This document shows positions 42,101 to 55,805 of a DNA stretch of 64,000 nucleotides, one piece after another. This DNA comes from Eulemur rufifrons (lineage: Eukaryota > Chordata > Mammalia > Primates > Lemuridae). Below the pieces are notes generated by a model. That model made no database searches. It was not told where the DNA came from and saw only the letters and a program-made list of their open reading frames with translations. Position numbers and translations under genes: made by a program. Position 1 is the stretch's first letter. Every line of letters starts with the position of its first letter. The stretch covers positions 81,169,114-81,233,113 of the forward strand of contig NC_090984.1 in assembly GCF_041146395.1 (NCBI RefSeq), in the 5' to 3' direction.

Positions 42101-44886
42101 TTTATGATTACCTTCCGTTTTGGGAAAATGATACTGACAGAAAACCCCTCTTCGCTATAACAGAATACCACAGGGGGGGAAAAAAAAAAAGAAAGAAAAA
42201 CCTCTCCAGTGATTCCATGATATTCCTCTCTCTTCCCACATTAATAAAACCATTGCTATAGCATGAGGGAATGCATTAAATTACTCTAAGAGCTCTATAA
42301 AACAATTCAGGTATAGGTCAAGAGACTAGGTCACAGATCTATTTAGTGCTCTTTATAAATTAAATTAGACTTATCAATGGTCTACTTCTAACTCCTCTGA
42401 TTTTAATGGAGGTTTTATGATGTAACGATGATGGTAGTATGTAATTATTATGTGTTATATAATAGGTGTTATTATACCACATATATTATAATTCCCTTGA
42501 AGCATTAAAGTCTGTGACTCTGATATATTTACTTTGTTAAAATTTTGTTTTGCTTGCACACTACTTTTTCTTGACACATCTTGTAAAATTATCACTTTGT
42601 TTATATGTAACAGAAGTCTACTAGAGCTTGCTTTAGCAAAAAGAAAGGTAATTTAACATACAGATACAGGGTGTCTCATGAAACTCTGGTTGGTATGCAG
42701 CTAGACCCTGGGAAGAATCTGGAATGTGGGGAAATAGTTTCTGCTTCATCTCTGCTTTTCTCCACACATCTGCTTCTTTCTTTCTCCTTGAAGACTAACT
42801 TCTGTCTGCCACCCAGTACTCAAAGCAGAATATGGCTGTGACAGTCTCTCGTTGACAGGATGCAGATCCACTGGGAAGAGAGAGACTGGTATGAGTTTTC
42901 TTCAGATCTGACTCTAAATTTTTAAGAATGAGAATCCAATTAGCCAATTAGGATGATGAGTCTACCTGTGGTCCAGTTGGTATGACCAGAGATGCATGTG
43001 TTGAGGAATCACGTGGAAAAACCAGGACTGCCAGGGGTCTACTCCTATATTCTGTGGATGGGGCAGCAGTTTCTAAAGAGATCCTAAGAGTGTCAACACA
43101 TTGGATAACTTATTCTACTCCTAGAATCTTTGATATACTGTTAAAGATTTATCCATACCAAAAGTGTTATGAAGTTCCAGGTCAACCTTCTTACATAACC
43201 AAGATTACCACTGTAAGCACAATGAATTTATGACTTATTTTTCCTGTAATGTTAAAAAGACATAATAAACAGCACAAAGACCCATTTTCACATTTGGAAA
43301 TGAAATCAAACATCAGAAACTGCTTCAAAGGCTCTAAAACTTTCCTTTTCTGGCATTGATCTAGTTAATTTGGAAAGTTGGCACACAGGGTAGCTGACCT
43401 TCTCACAATGAGGAGAGCACAGAACTATTAATCTAATTCACCAGAGAGAGTCATAGCACCAATGATCCAGATTAAGGAACTGTAATGTTACCCCTGAAGC
43501 TAGTCTTTAACTCAGCATGTTTATGTTATTTGACCATTATTTGTGGACATATAATCCAGTAGGTGTCTTTCTAAGTCTATTGGAATATAAATCTCTCCTA
43601 CTTGAAATGGAAACAAACCCATAAATTGTGCCAAGCTAAGCTGTTGTTAAATTGGTTACAGTGTAACATTTACAACCATTTCCACACTCATAAATCTTGG
43701 TCATTGTGCTCAAAACTGCATCTTAGAGCAGAAGCTACTACAGACAATTATATACTGATGGTTCAAAGGTTCTAAACAGCATAGAAGCTGTTCCATTGTT
43801 TGTTTTTAGAACATATACTATGTGTGTTTATAAAGCAAAATAAAAAGAGGTTATGGAGCAGGAAATTGTATATGAATCTACCTGGTTATAATTTCCTAAG
43901 GAATTTTGCTTTTCCAACCCAAAACTGGGTTTTAGGTTAAGGTATCAGTTTACAACATTGCCAAGTTCTACTTTTCAATACTTTTCCTTTTGTCCTTCCT
44001 TACTTCTTTTTCTTCTTTCTCTGCTTTTTTGCTTCTTTTCTTCCTCTTTCTCACTCATTTTTTAAATTCATTCATTTATTCTCTCTCTTTGAAGCAGCAC
44101 TGTGTGGCACTTAAAGTTATTTTGTTTATATATTTGCTAATCTATAAACAGTTGTAAATTTACTGACTTACCAACTTTTTCTTGAGATTTGGAAGATTCA
44201 TTCTTTTTTCTGGGTTCTACAACATGGAAAGTTCTTCCACCTTGCTTTTTCCACCAAGCTGGCAATTAGAAGGATTCGTTTGAGAAGCTGAACCTCCAAC
44301 CAACAAGTTAGGAAGTAAGGCAGACAGATAGAATGCAAAATACTATGTTAGAGGCAAAAAGTAATATGGAGAGCTAATATTGCATAATGCCTTAGATTAG
44401 CAAATCTGTTTAGTACTATTGTGACCTATTCCCCAATTAGAAGTCAGTGTTTTGCTTATATACCATTTCCTTCGTATATTTATGGGGGAAAACAAGTAAA
44501 AGCAGAAAAAAGAGAAAACCTATAAATTAGGAAATTTTAAGCTGGAATCACTATAAAGGTAGGACAAGGATTTTAGCCCTCAGATCTTTGATATCCCTTG
44601 AGTTTCTTCCCGAATAGCACATCATCTGCACCAAAATACAGGTGTATAGTATGTTACTGTATCATATTAATAACATCACAACTGTGTAACTAATAGCACA
44701 GGGCCCAACAACTGTTATTGCAAACACTATATGCATTGTTTCTTAACTTAATCATAAGGTTGGGAGTATTCAGTCAATTAAGCAGTCTGAATGACTTAGC
44801 CTCTCTGTTCTTAAAAAAACAAAACTCAGCATATCAATGTTGTAAACTATTTGTCAGTTTACGCTGAATAATCTTGATTTGGCATA
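42101..44886. other. Intergenic A/T-rich sequence
   Basis: I recognise no gene. Open frames here are short and unrelated to known proteins. A C/T-rich run lies near 43,980-44,060. Confidence 0.5.
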
Positions 44887-45001
44887 GGACGTGGTGGTGT
44901 GCCTGTAGTTCCAGTTACTTGGGAGGCTGAGGTGGCAGGATTGCTGGAGCCCAGATGTTTGAGGCAGCCTGGGCAACATAACAATACTCTCTTAAAAAAA
45001 A
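44887..45001 (+). mobile_element. Alu left monomer fragment
   Basis: Diverged single arm with a short A-tail. Confidence 0.75.
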
Positions 45002-46057
45002 ATACTCTTTTGATATTGAAAGTCAAATTTCTGAGACCATATGCTGCTTCTTAATAGGGGATGGTATAATATCTCCAGGAAATGAAATAATGCCTCTCAC
45101 TGCAAAAATTTTGGTGATTTAAACGGTTGATATAAAAACAGTATAGTCACAAACTGCCATGAGAAGGAACATAATTTTAACAGATTGGAAATGATGATTA
45201 TTTTATAATTCTACTTGTCTGACATCATTTTCAAATGACTGCCTAATGGAAAAAGTAACACAATCAGATATTCAATTTGTACAACGGTGATAAATAATTT
45301 TATTTTGTATTCTTTAAGTTAAAATGTGTACCATTCACGGTTAATTACAGTCAGTAAAAATTGACTCTGGTTAAACTGAGCAGAAAGCAATTTTATTGGA
45401 AGTGTATCAGGATGCTATACAGACAGGAAAGAGACTATACTGCTAGGATTATGTCATAGGAACCATTGTCTTTGGACACACCCCATGGGGCTTTCACTAT
45501 AATGCTTATTACCATTGGCACTTTCTGTCACTGAATATCTGCTACCATGCTTCTAGGCTCAGCCACTCTGAACTCTTGTCCCAGCAACTGTGGAATTTTG
45601 GATCTCTCAAAATTCAAAGTCTGGACCAGGACACTAATTAGTTAATTGGTTGAGACCAGCTCACTTACGCAAATCCTAGCTACCAGGAAGATAGGAAAGG
45701 GACAAGTATTAATTTAGAGTTTATAAGCTTGGTCATCCTATGGTTGCCAAAGATTGTCTTACTTTGTCTGCTTTTCATGGTGCTAATTAATAGTGGTTCT
45801 ATTAATAATTTAATAATTTTAGCTATAATTATGGCACATTTTCAAAATATCTTTTTGCAAGAATCTCAGAAATATTTATGCTCTTGTCTGACATGTCTAA
45901 TGTTTTGGTAGGTTATATTAGTGGTTAAAGTATTATTGCATCATACTATGCAAAAATATACATATGAAAGTATATATTTTGGGGATGAGGGATAACAAAA
46001 TAAGTAGAGTTCAGAATTCATAAAATTTTCAATGTGAAAGCAACTTAGCAATTAGGT

Positions 46058-46243
46058 CAGTGGTGCTCAATCTTAGCTGCACATGAGGATCATTCAGGGG
46101 CCTTTAAAAAAAATATCAGTGAGTAGGCCCTCAACCCCAGATATCTTGACTTAATTAATTTGGGGTGTGGCCCCAACAGCTTTGTGGTTTTAAAGCTCCC
46201 CAGGTGAATGAATCTAATGTGCAGCTAGAGCTGAAAACCATTG
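46058..46243. mobile_element. MER5-like hAT element
   Basis: CAGTGGTGCTCAATCTTAGC at the left and AGCTGAAAACCATTG at the right form the typical hAT ends. The interior GGGGTGTGGCCCCAAC supports this. Confidence 0.8.
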
Positions 46244-46289
46244 ATCTAATCCTGCTTCCTGATTTCACAGATAAACACAATAGAAAAGA

Positions 46290-46445
46290 ACACAAAACTT
46301 GGATCAAAAAATTTCAATTTGAATCTCCTCTGTATGTACCATTTGTTAACCTTAAGAAAGTTGCTTACCCTGTCAGTGCCTCAGGTCCTTCAACCGTAAT
46401 GGAGAATAACAATAGATACCATCTTCATCGATTAAGAGAGCTCTT
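46290..46445 (+). mobile_element. MIR
   Basis: AACCTTAAGAAAGTTGCTTA, TCAGTGCCTCAGGTCCTTCA and AATAACAATAGATACCATCT follow the MIR core. Confidence 0.65.
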
Positions 46446-46893
46446 TCCCTTGCAGAAACAAAGAAATTGATTATCAACGGGGATGAATAACTTACCCAAG
46501 TTATACCTTGGTAAGCCAAGAGTGTTGTGGGGGTAATTTAAGGATGTAATTTAGCTCTTTTCCTTCACTTCTACCATTCACTGGATCATGTTGCCTGAGT
46601 GTTTATTGTCTGAAGCCATAACTATTAAACAATTTGTTAAAATAGCAACTATAATTCAAACTTTTGTTTTTAATTCTATCATTCCCTCTTTTAATATTGC
46701 TAAAAATGAGATACAGGCATCATATTCAGGTATAACTAAAGTAATTATCAAGGTTTTCATTGGGATACAACATTTTTTATGGTTAAAAAGGAAGAACTAG
46801 AAAGTGGGTCCTCAGCTGACTGACACAGGGAGAGGACAAGGGAGTGAACTATCATTTTGGCACCCACAGTGTCTCTTTAAATATTTAAAAATA

Positions 46894-47185
46894 GGTGGGG
46901 CAGGGCGGCTCAGGCCTGTAATCCCAGCACTTTGGGAGGCTGAGGTGGGAGGATTGCTTGAGACCAGAAGTTTAAGACCACAGTGGGCAATAGTGAGACC
47001 TCAATTGTACAAAAAAAAATTATAAAAATTAGTCTGGTGTGGTGGTGCTAGTCTCAGCTACTCAAGAAGCTGAGGCAGGAGAATCACATGAGCCCCAGGA
47101 GTCTGAAGTTGCAGTGAGCTATGATGACGCCATGGCACTCTAGCAAAGGCAACACAGTAAGACCCTGTCTCAAAAAAAATAAAAA
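46894..47185 (+). mobile_element. Alu, old dimeric
   Basis: Diverged J-like dimer. Confidence 0.88.
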
Positions 47186-47227
47186 CTTTAGTGCATCCAC
47201 TAAGGTTACCAAAAATACTTACACATG

Positions 47228-47561
47228 GGCCAGGCGCGGTGGCTCACGCCTGTAATCCTAGCACTCTGGGAGGCCGAGGCGGGTGGATCTCTCAAGGTCA
47301 GGAGTTTGAGACCAGCCTGAGCAAGAGTGAGACCCCCCTCCCCCGTCTCTACTAAAAATAGAAAGAAATAAGAAATTATCTAGCCAACTAAAATATATAT
47401 AGAAAAAATTAGCCGGGCATGGTGGCACATGCCTGTAGTCCCAGCTACCCAGGAGGCTTAAGCCCAGGAGTTTGAGGTTGCTGTGAGCTAGGCTGATGCC
47501 ACAGCACTCACTCTAGCCCGGGCAACAGAGTGAGACTCTGTCTCAAAAAAAAAAAAAAAAG
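47228..47561 (+). mobile_element. Alu, lemur type
   Basis: Dimer with perfect duplication AATACTTACACATG. The right arm lacks the GAGGCAGTAGGATCGC segment, a deletion specific to this copy among those seen. Confidence 0.93.
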
Positions 47562-47639
47562 AATACTTACACATGAAAGTTATTTGTTTTCATTGAATTT
47601 TCTAGTTTTGAGAGTCTCAATCTTAACTGTTAAGATTAA

Positions 47640-47760
47640 ACAACATTTGAAACTTTATTATACTACATACCAGTCATTATGCTAGGCACTAAGAATTCAA
47701 AAATGAAAAGGACATGAAACCTCTCTTACAGAGCTTATAAACACATAGATAGAATATCAA
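47640..47760 (+). mobile_element. Ancient interspersed repeat fragment
   Basis: ATTATGCTAGGCACTAAGAA and CTCTTACAGAGCTTATAA belong to the same old family as 29,045-29,330. Confidence 0.45.
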
Positions 47761-48350
47761 GTGAGGGCTAATTCTTCTGCCTCAATTAGTAGTTACAGTT
47801 GGAAACTGAAGGTAGTAATTTTTCTAAAGATACACGTTATTATAGATTCTTATTTACCCTTTATTTCTACTGTGGATAGATTTCCTGGGGCTCTATCCCT
47901 TCTTTAAACTAGATAGAGCTCAATTCTGGGTAAGTCTAGCCAGGGTTCCAAATGATAAATGGTATGAAATCATCAGCGAACAAGTATATGGTCTGGCCAC
48001 CCTTGCCATGTGGTTAGAATTGTCTTTGGCACAGGATGGGATAAAAAGAAATACATGACAGGGTTTTATAGAATGTATGATTTTTCAGAGCTATAAGAAT
48101 TTGGAAATAGGGCTGAACAGTGTGGGTTACTATTGTTAGAGAAGACATTCATTTTATTTTAAAAACAAGAAGTCTAAGCCATTTTTTACAGGTAAATATT
48201 TTTCTTATTAGATAGTATTTCAATCAGGAATATTACAAGCATATTATATGTGATTGTTGAACAGATTAGAAATTATGAAATGAAATTTTCTAGGAAGTCT
48301 GGTTTATAGGTAAGTTGGAGAAATCTCATTTATAGGCACTGAGAATTACT

Positions 48351-48617
<267 letters not shown>

Positions 48618-48812
48618 TCTGTGAGTTAAAAAGCAGAGATCAATTTTTCTATAGTTGGCTGTTAAAAGTTTTTATTTGTTGGAAATTTAAAACAGTGAAA
48701 CAGAGTGCAAACAGAGAAATGAAATATTTTGCTTCATAAACACAAATTTTAGTTTATCTGTAAAATATTTCACTGAGTAGAAATATTTTTAAAATTAAAT
48801 GTTTCTCTGTCT

Positions 48813-49104
48813 AGTACTCTGGGAGGCTGAGATGGGAGGATCACTGGAGGTCAGGAGTTCGGGACCAGCCTGAGCAAGAGTGAGACCCCATCTCTACTAA
48901 AAATAGAAAAAATTAGCCAGTCAACTAAAAATAGAAACAAAAAATTCGCTGGACGTGGTGGCTAACGCCCGTAGTCCCTGCTACTTGGGAGGCTGAGGCA
49001 GAAGGATTATTTGAGCCCAGGAGTTTGAGGTTGCTGTGAGCTAGGCTGACGCCCTGAGCTACTCAGGGCAACAGACTGAGACTCTGTCTCAAAAAAAAAA
49101 AAAA
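48813..49104 (+). mobile_element. Alu, 5' truncated
   Basis: The element starts at TAGTACTCTGGGAGGCTGAG, lacking about 35 bases, and has the lemur-type linker. An imperfect TGTTACTCTGT-type duplication flanks it. Confidence 0.88.
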
Positions 49105-49674
49105 GTGTTACTCTGTTAAAATTGTTAATTGTTTCAAGAAGGAATCAAGAAAATAAAATGTTTCATCTGTGGTATGATTACTAATTGCCTAAATTATTAC
49201 CATTTGCAGATGTTTTGGTTTTATTAAAATACACTTACTTTTTTTTACTGGCATGATTAAGTTTAACAGTTTCATTGTGTGTTTATTTTCTGGGCATTAT
49301 AATTTTTGTTATGATTATTATTTACATAATTTTATAATGATCATTCTAGATACCCAATACTCCAAGATATGCCACTGTATGAAGCTTTTCAGGTAACCCA
49401 TTACTTCAAACATCCAGAATGAAAAACAAAAATGTGCTTTTCCTTTTTTGTCTTATCTGTGGTATAAAAGGCATTCATTCATTCAAATAACGATTGAACT
49501 TCTGATACCTACATGCTGTCTTATAGTCACTGGGGATATTGTGTCCCTGCCTTCATTATGCTTGTATTCTGGTGGAATATAAACAGAAAATGGCTTTAGA
49601 AAATAAATTTCTTAGCCCTAGCATAGTGCCAGTGCCAGGAAGATGCTAGTGCTTCCTATTGCACCTGTATTTAT

Positions 49675-50008
49675 TTATTTTTTTTTTTTTTGTTGAGACA
49701 GAGTCTCACTTTGTTGCCCAGGCTAGAGTGAGTGCCGTGGCGTCAGCTTAGCTCACAGCAACCTCAAACTCCTGGGCTTAAGCGATCCTACTGCCTCAGC
49801 CTCCCGAGTAGCTGGGACTACAGGCATGCGCCACTATGCCCGGCTAATTTTTTCTATATAGATTTTTAGGTGTCCATATAATGTCTTTCTATTTTTAGTA
49901 GAGACGAGGTCTCGCTCAGGCTGGTCTCGAACTCCTGACCTTGAGCAATCCACCCGCCTCGGCCTCCCAGAGTGCTAGGATTACAGGCGTGAGCCACCGC
50001 GCCCGGCC
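49675..50008 (-). mobile_element. Alu, lemur type
   Basis: Full dimer in reverse with perfect duplication CCTGTATTTA. Confidence 0.93.
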
Positions 50009-50269
50009 CCTGTATTTAATTATATCACACCTTCCACTGAAAAATAAATCCAGGCGCAGCAGATTAATCTCCTATCTACTTCGTAAAACTGGATATCTGT
50101 TCTGAGAAAAGTATTACACTGGAAAAGAAGAAAATACAAAACTTGCTTCTATTTGGCACATATCAAAAAATTCTTCCTCCAAATATAACAATTACTAATG
50201 GCAACTTATAGTTGCATATAAAGCATTTTAAGAAATACTGTAAATGAGCCAACAACTGTGTGAAGTAGA

Positions 50270-50505
50270 CAGGGAGGTGGCATAATTTTTGGGTTAAGAG
50301 GATGGGCTGTACATTAATGATTTAATTCCAGTTCTGTGACCATCAAAAAACTACTTAACCTCTTTGACCCTCAGTTTCCTTATGTATAAAATGTTAATAC
50401 TCAAAGCTAATTCATATCGTTGCAGTACATACTAAAATATTTAAAGTATTTAAGACAGTGTTTGCTGTAACACTCAATAAACGCTATTTTCATTACTGAT
50501 ATTAT
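50270..50505 (+). mobile_element. MIR
   Basis: CTACTTAACCTCTTTGACCC, TCAGTTTCCTTATGTATAAA and ACACTCAATAAACGCTATTT follow MIR nearly end to end. Confidence 0.78.
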
Positions 50506-51639
50506 CATTTTTCATGATTTTACAGATAAAGAAATTGAGGTTCACAAAGATGGAGACATAAGGATTCACAGCTATAAAATGGAGGGGTGACACTTGATCT
50601 TCAATCTTTTGGCTCCAAATCCTATCAGCTTTATGACAGTGCATCCTAAAGTAGATAGTAAATTAGATCATCGTTAGAATATTAATAAGTTTATTTGAGG
50701 CTGAATTTTATAAGGTTATCATTTAACCTATCTACCACTATCAAATTTTCTTAAATTGTGACATAAAATGTTATCATATGCTGTTATAGCATCTTTCTTT
50801 TTTGAAAAAAACTGCTTCCTGTTTTTTTCTCCACTTGATATTTAAGCTTTTACGTTATTTTAAGTCTAACTTTATTACTAACCATTTGATACAAAAAGGT
50901 TTTCTAAAGCCTTCCACAAATATTATTATTTAATCCTCAAGTGGAGTGAAGCAAGCAAGGTCAGTTTACATAGGAGATAAACTCAGCAAGGTTTAGTGCC
51001 CAGATCCTGGCCATAGAAGTAGTTTTTCTGATTCTAAATGCTATGCTAATACCATCTAGGTTTCTTAAAGATAAGAACGGGTAGGTGGGTGAGAAGCTAC
51101 TATTAGTCATACTGAAAGGTGATATTTAAATATGAAAAGTCACTGTCTTCTAAAAAGTTGAAAACGCGGCAAGGCACAGAAACTCTTAATAATACTGTAA
51201 TTTTTTTCATAAACGTGGGTTGGTCCTGACAAGACATATACATAAGGCTCAAACACTTAAAAGAAGGGCTTCAGAGTAAACTCAAGCCCCATAAAAGCGC
51301 CGCACAGGCTGGCAGAGTCCACACGAAACGCTGGCGTCTCACGTGTCCTTCAGGAAACACAGAACTCGAGGGATGAAAGAAGCCAAGGAGAGGTTGGGAA
51401 CAAAGTAAGAACGGCGAATAGGTCCTCCCTGGGAGACTCAGGACTCAAGGCTGGGGCGGGCTGGAGGGAACACGCAGAGCATCTGGCGGGCACCGAGGTC
51501 TGACAATGGGCCTGGAAGCCGCGGGTCAAAACTGTGGAGTCCTCCCAGTGGATCTGCTCTCCTGGTTCGGACGGGGAGGGAAAGAACAGAGAGCGCAGAT
51601 GAGAAAAACAGGCAGGGGAGGAAACTCTAGAGGAGCTAC
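50506..51639. other. Upstream flank of the ARF6 CpG island
   Basis: A/T-rich sequence with no recognised gene, grading into GC-rich DNA after about 51,280. Confidence 0.5.
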
Positions 51640-51935
51640 AGGTGGGATCAGGTTAGAGTCCAAGATTCGCGGGCTCCGGGCGGGCAGCACCTGCGAGCCC
51701 TCCGAGACGCCGTAGCCCCGCCCCCTCCGGCGCGTGGCGCCCATGACGCTAGGCGCGCGAGCGGCTCTCCTTACAGAGGTCGCTCTTGTCCGAACGGTCG
51801 GCCTCTGCTGCGCCTGCGTGGTCGGGAGGGGAAGTGAGGCGGTTTCCTCGGCGCCTTTTCCGGCAGCGGCGGCGGCAGAGCAGCGAGGAGGAGGTGGAGG
51901 CCGGAGGGAGCCCGCGCTCGGGGCGGCGGCTGGAG

Positions 51936-52035
51936 GTAACCTCCCGGGCCGAGCTGGAAAGGCGGGCCTCCTCGACCTCCGCTCTCCCCTGGGGCTCCGA
52001 CAGTAACTCCCTTCTCCCTCTCTGTGTCTCTGCAG
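51936..52035 (+). other. ARF6: Short intron in the ARF6 5' leader
   Basis: The donor reads GGAG|GTAACC. The acceptor is a pyrimidine-rich run ending CTCTGCAG before GCAGCGCACC. The intron is exactly 100 bp, near the lower limit for mammals. The splice sites are strong by eye; no transcript data are available here. Confidence 0.6.
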
Positions 52036-52063
52036 GCAGCGCACCGAGTTACCGCGAGGATCG

Positions 52064-52072
52064 ATGACCTGA
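52064..52072 (+). CDS. Minimal upstream ORF 1 in the ARF6 leader
   Basis: ATG ACC TGA lies 28 bases into exon 2. It encodes only Met-Thr. It may allow re-initiation or slow scanning ribosomes. No protein function is implied. Confidence 0.5.
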   Translation: MT

Positions 52073-52343
52073 CGGGGCGCCGGAGCCGCACTGCCTCTCG
52101 GGTGTCCTCGGTCGGTGGTGAGCCGGGTGTTCGCAGACCGGCGGACGGGCCGGAGGGCCGCAGTGTCCCGTGGCGGGCTGAGAAGGCGGAGAAGCGGGAA
52201 CCGCGGCGGCGCTCGCGCGGCGCCTGCGGGGGGAAGGGCAGTTCCGGGCCGGGCCGCGCCTCAGCAGGGCGGCGGCTCTCCCAGCGCAGACTCAGGGCCC
52301 CGGCGACAGCGGCGACTGGAGGAATCAAGTTGTGCGGTCGGTG

Positions 52344-52355
52344 ATGCCCGAGTGA
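52344..52355 (+). CDS. Minimal upstream ORF 2 in the ARF6 leader
   Basis: ATG CCC GAG TGA encodes Met-Pro-Glu. It has G at -3 (GTGATGC) but C at +4, a moderate context. It lies 163 bases before the ARF6 stop-free frame begins. Confidence 0.5.
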   Translation: MPE

Positions 52356-52470
52356 GCGGCCGGCCCGGGCCTCTGCCCCTAGGAGGCAACTCCCACGCAG
52401 GCCACTCGGGCGCCCGCGCGGCGCGGAGGCTTCGTTTCGGTTTCGCAGCGGCGGCGGCGGTGTTGCCTGA

Positions 52471-53046
<576 letters not shown>

Positions 53047-54075
53047 TGAGCATTCTCCACCCATCCCCTGGAAGGAGAGAAATCAAAAACCCATTCATAG
53101 GATTATCGCCACCATCACCTCTTTGAATCGCCACTTTTCTCTTTTGAATTTGAACTCTGGAGTTACTGTTCTACGGTTTGGGGGGTGGCTGGGGGTTTTC
53201 TTTTTTGTTTCTCTTTTTCCTTTTTTTTTTTTTTTCCCTTTGCGTTAGGATGCTCTGATCTGACATTTGACATGAACACGAAGTGCTAGATGCTCTTGTT
53301 AACTTCCAGCAAATGGGATGGGGGAAATATAGCAGTTCTTGGTAAAGTCCTTTGTAATAATGGTTTGATTTTTTTTTTTTTTTTGAGAAAATCTTTTTTT
53401 CCCCAATGTATGCTTTTTCCTTTTTGCCCAGTTTCCTTATCACTTGCTGTAGATGGCTTATTTTGCATTCATGCAGACTATGTTGCAAGTCTGTTTCATC
53501 TAGTAAACTGAAAATTATTGCTTAATCAAACTGCCGTTTGTCTTTTATATTTAAGGCCTTTCCTCCCTCCCTTATGAGTTCTAACTTTAACTTAGTAATT
53601 TCAAATGTGACCTTTTATATCTAAGACCAGTACAGTAAACTCAGCCCACAGTGGCAAATAATGAGTAATATCATTGTAATATGTTCCAGTTGCACATCAG
53701 TATGTTAAACAGGTAATGTAAGAGGTTCTTTACAATGTCAGCAATTAAGTTCTGAAACGTACATCATGCATGAGTAGGAATAAAACCCAAGTTCCCCCTA
53801 ATGTAGCTAACTTGCGCTAAAAATATGAAAGTGTAAACCCATCAAGGACACAGATTTGTTTTTCACTGCAAAGTTAGTCACTCTGCTGTTTTTCCTCTTT
53901 TTTAACTTTAAAAATAGACTCTTTCCAGAAATTGGAGCAATAATGGTGTATGCCACACACAAAATGTTTGTAGATATTTTCAGTGACTTTTGGGCAAAAC
54001 TGGAATGTATACTTTTACCTTGTTTCAAATGTCTAAGACCAGTAGTTTTAAAAGTACTAAATCATTTACTTTGTT

Positions 54076-54081
54076 AATAAA
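54076..54081 (+). terminator. ARF6: Proximal poly(A) signal of ARF6
   Basis: A canonical AATAAA lies about 1.03 kb after the stop codon. Use of this site would give an mRNA about 1.7 kb shorter than the distal form. Confidence 0.5.
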
Positions 54082-55783
54082 GCATTAGCTTTAACAATTC
54101 AAATTATATGCACCTTTAACCTAGTTGAAAAAATACATATTTCCTGTTTTCACAGCAACTGATTAAGCTGAAGATCCAAGTCATTTTTCATAGATGAGTG
54201 ATCCACATCTCCATTAATTAGAACACTGGAAAAGATGTTTTATAAAAGAGATATTTAATTTTGTTTATAGGATTAACTCATGCAGATAGATATCCTGTTG
54301 GTTCAATAGTACACTGTCTCCTTTAAAGAAGGAAATGTGATGAATGAATGATGTGTAGACTTGAGGGATGACAAAGGGGAAGTAGGATGAAGAGAAAACC
54401 TACAGATGACAATGAATGTAAACTTACTTTTCTTCAAGGGTAAGCAGTGTGCTCACTGGTGATATCCAGATCCTAACAAGATTACTTGGTTAGCTGGTTA
54501 GGACCAGTAACTAGATTGAGACCACTTATGATGATATTTTGAACCAAATGTTAACGCTTGATCACAGAATTGTGAAGCAGCATCTGGTTCTTATATAGCC
54601 TTAAGGATTAATTTTAGCGATCCTCAAGGAATTAAACTTAGGGAATTTCAGAAGTGTAGACTGCAAAGGCAGTATACAGGAAAAGGTGGAGTGGGTTTTG
54701 TTTATGAGGGTGTCTGAAAACTAAAATTGAGCGGGATATCAAGGTATAGTTGGACAGTATTGGTCCTTCAAGCTTTGGCCATATTGTATAATGGAGCTCT
54801 TACCAAAGACGTATAAGACGAATAAGGCTATTAAAAAAAACCTATTCAAAGTAAAACTCTTGACAAATATTCTACTTAAAGCAGATGAGAAAAGGTGCTA
54901 CGTTGCAGGCTTCTGCTGGTGCAGAGGGATTTTTTTATTTCAAGATGCAACTAAAGTATAAATTTCTGTTTCACTTTAGTAGAAGTATCTCTAGCAATGA
55001 GGCTGATAAATACGGCTAAGAACATTTTGGTTGCTTTTTAAAATTCCCAAAGCTCCACCATAAATGTAATTCTTAGTGTTTTGAATGATTACATTTTAAG
55101 GTACATAAACATGGGTTATCCAAATATCAATGCTATAGTAACATCCTGAAACAAAACAAGCACAAAGGTATAAATATGCCTAAACTGGAGGAAACTTGAA
55201 ACCCTCATGTTAATTCTTAAATGTAGTATTTCTAACTTGTGAAGACAGATTGGTAGGCAGCCATTTTTTGTGTGTCTTAAAATAACTGGGGGCATAGTTA
55301 AAATTTTATACATCAAGTGATGGATATTATTGAATGTTGCAGGTGAGATGTTATTTTGATTTATTTGAAATGTCTGAAAAAAGGGGGGAGGGGGAAGCAA
55401 ATATTTGAAATTTGGAAAACCCTAAACCTTTTGGTAAGAAATTGTAATTTTCACTTACATTTTCTTTAAGGATATAAAAGGTTTATAATTGATGTAGTTA
55501 AATTGAACCATAATCATTGGTGATTATGGAGCAGGTAATTATCACCTGCAGAAAAAGTTATAATTTAAGAATTTAAAAAATAAGATCCTGAAATTTTTGT
55601 TTAATTGCATCAATTTCTGTATTTATGTGAATTTATAAACTGCAGTAAGTTTGGAATGAGGTTAATCTTGTTTTAATATAAGTAAATGAGTCTGTAGACT
55701 GTGATCTCCCCAAACTAAAAAGTACAGTACTTGGAATTGTGTTCTTTATGGTTGTAGTGTTGGTAAAGCACTAATATGCAGAA

Positions 55784-55789
55784 AATAAA
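55784..55789 (+). terminator. ARF6: Distal poly(A) signal of ARF6
   Basis: A canonical AATAAA is followed about 55-70 bp on by a GT-rich run (GTGTGGTGTGTTGGGCC). Its distance from the CDS fits the long ARF6 mRNA known in primates. Confidence 0.6.
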
Positions 55790-55805
55790 GGAATTACACA
55801 GTGCA

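Larger units (their letters stand above)
53047..55805 (+). other. ARF6: ARF6 3' untranslated region
   Basis: About 2.75 kb of A/T-rich sequence follows the stop codon. It contains no Alu or L1, in contrast to the flanks, which suggests selection against insertions. It holds two T-rich runs near 53.22 and 53.37 kb and at least two AATAAA signals. The end is inferred. Confidence 0.65.

Noticed and set aside
42982..43233. An 83-codon frame considered as a processed pseudogene
   Set aside because: No similarity to a known protein, no poly(A) tract and no flanking duplication were seen.
51526..52344. Long open frames of up to 185 codons on both strands over the ARF6 promoter
   Set aside because: They overlap each other in the CpG island, show compositional A/R/G/P bias and cross the inferred intron. 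They are shadows of GC richness.
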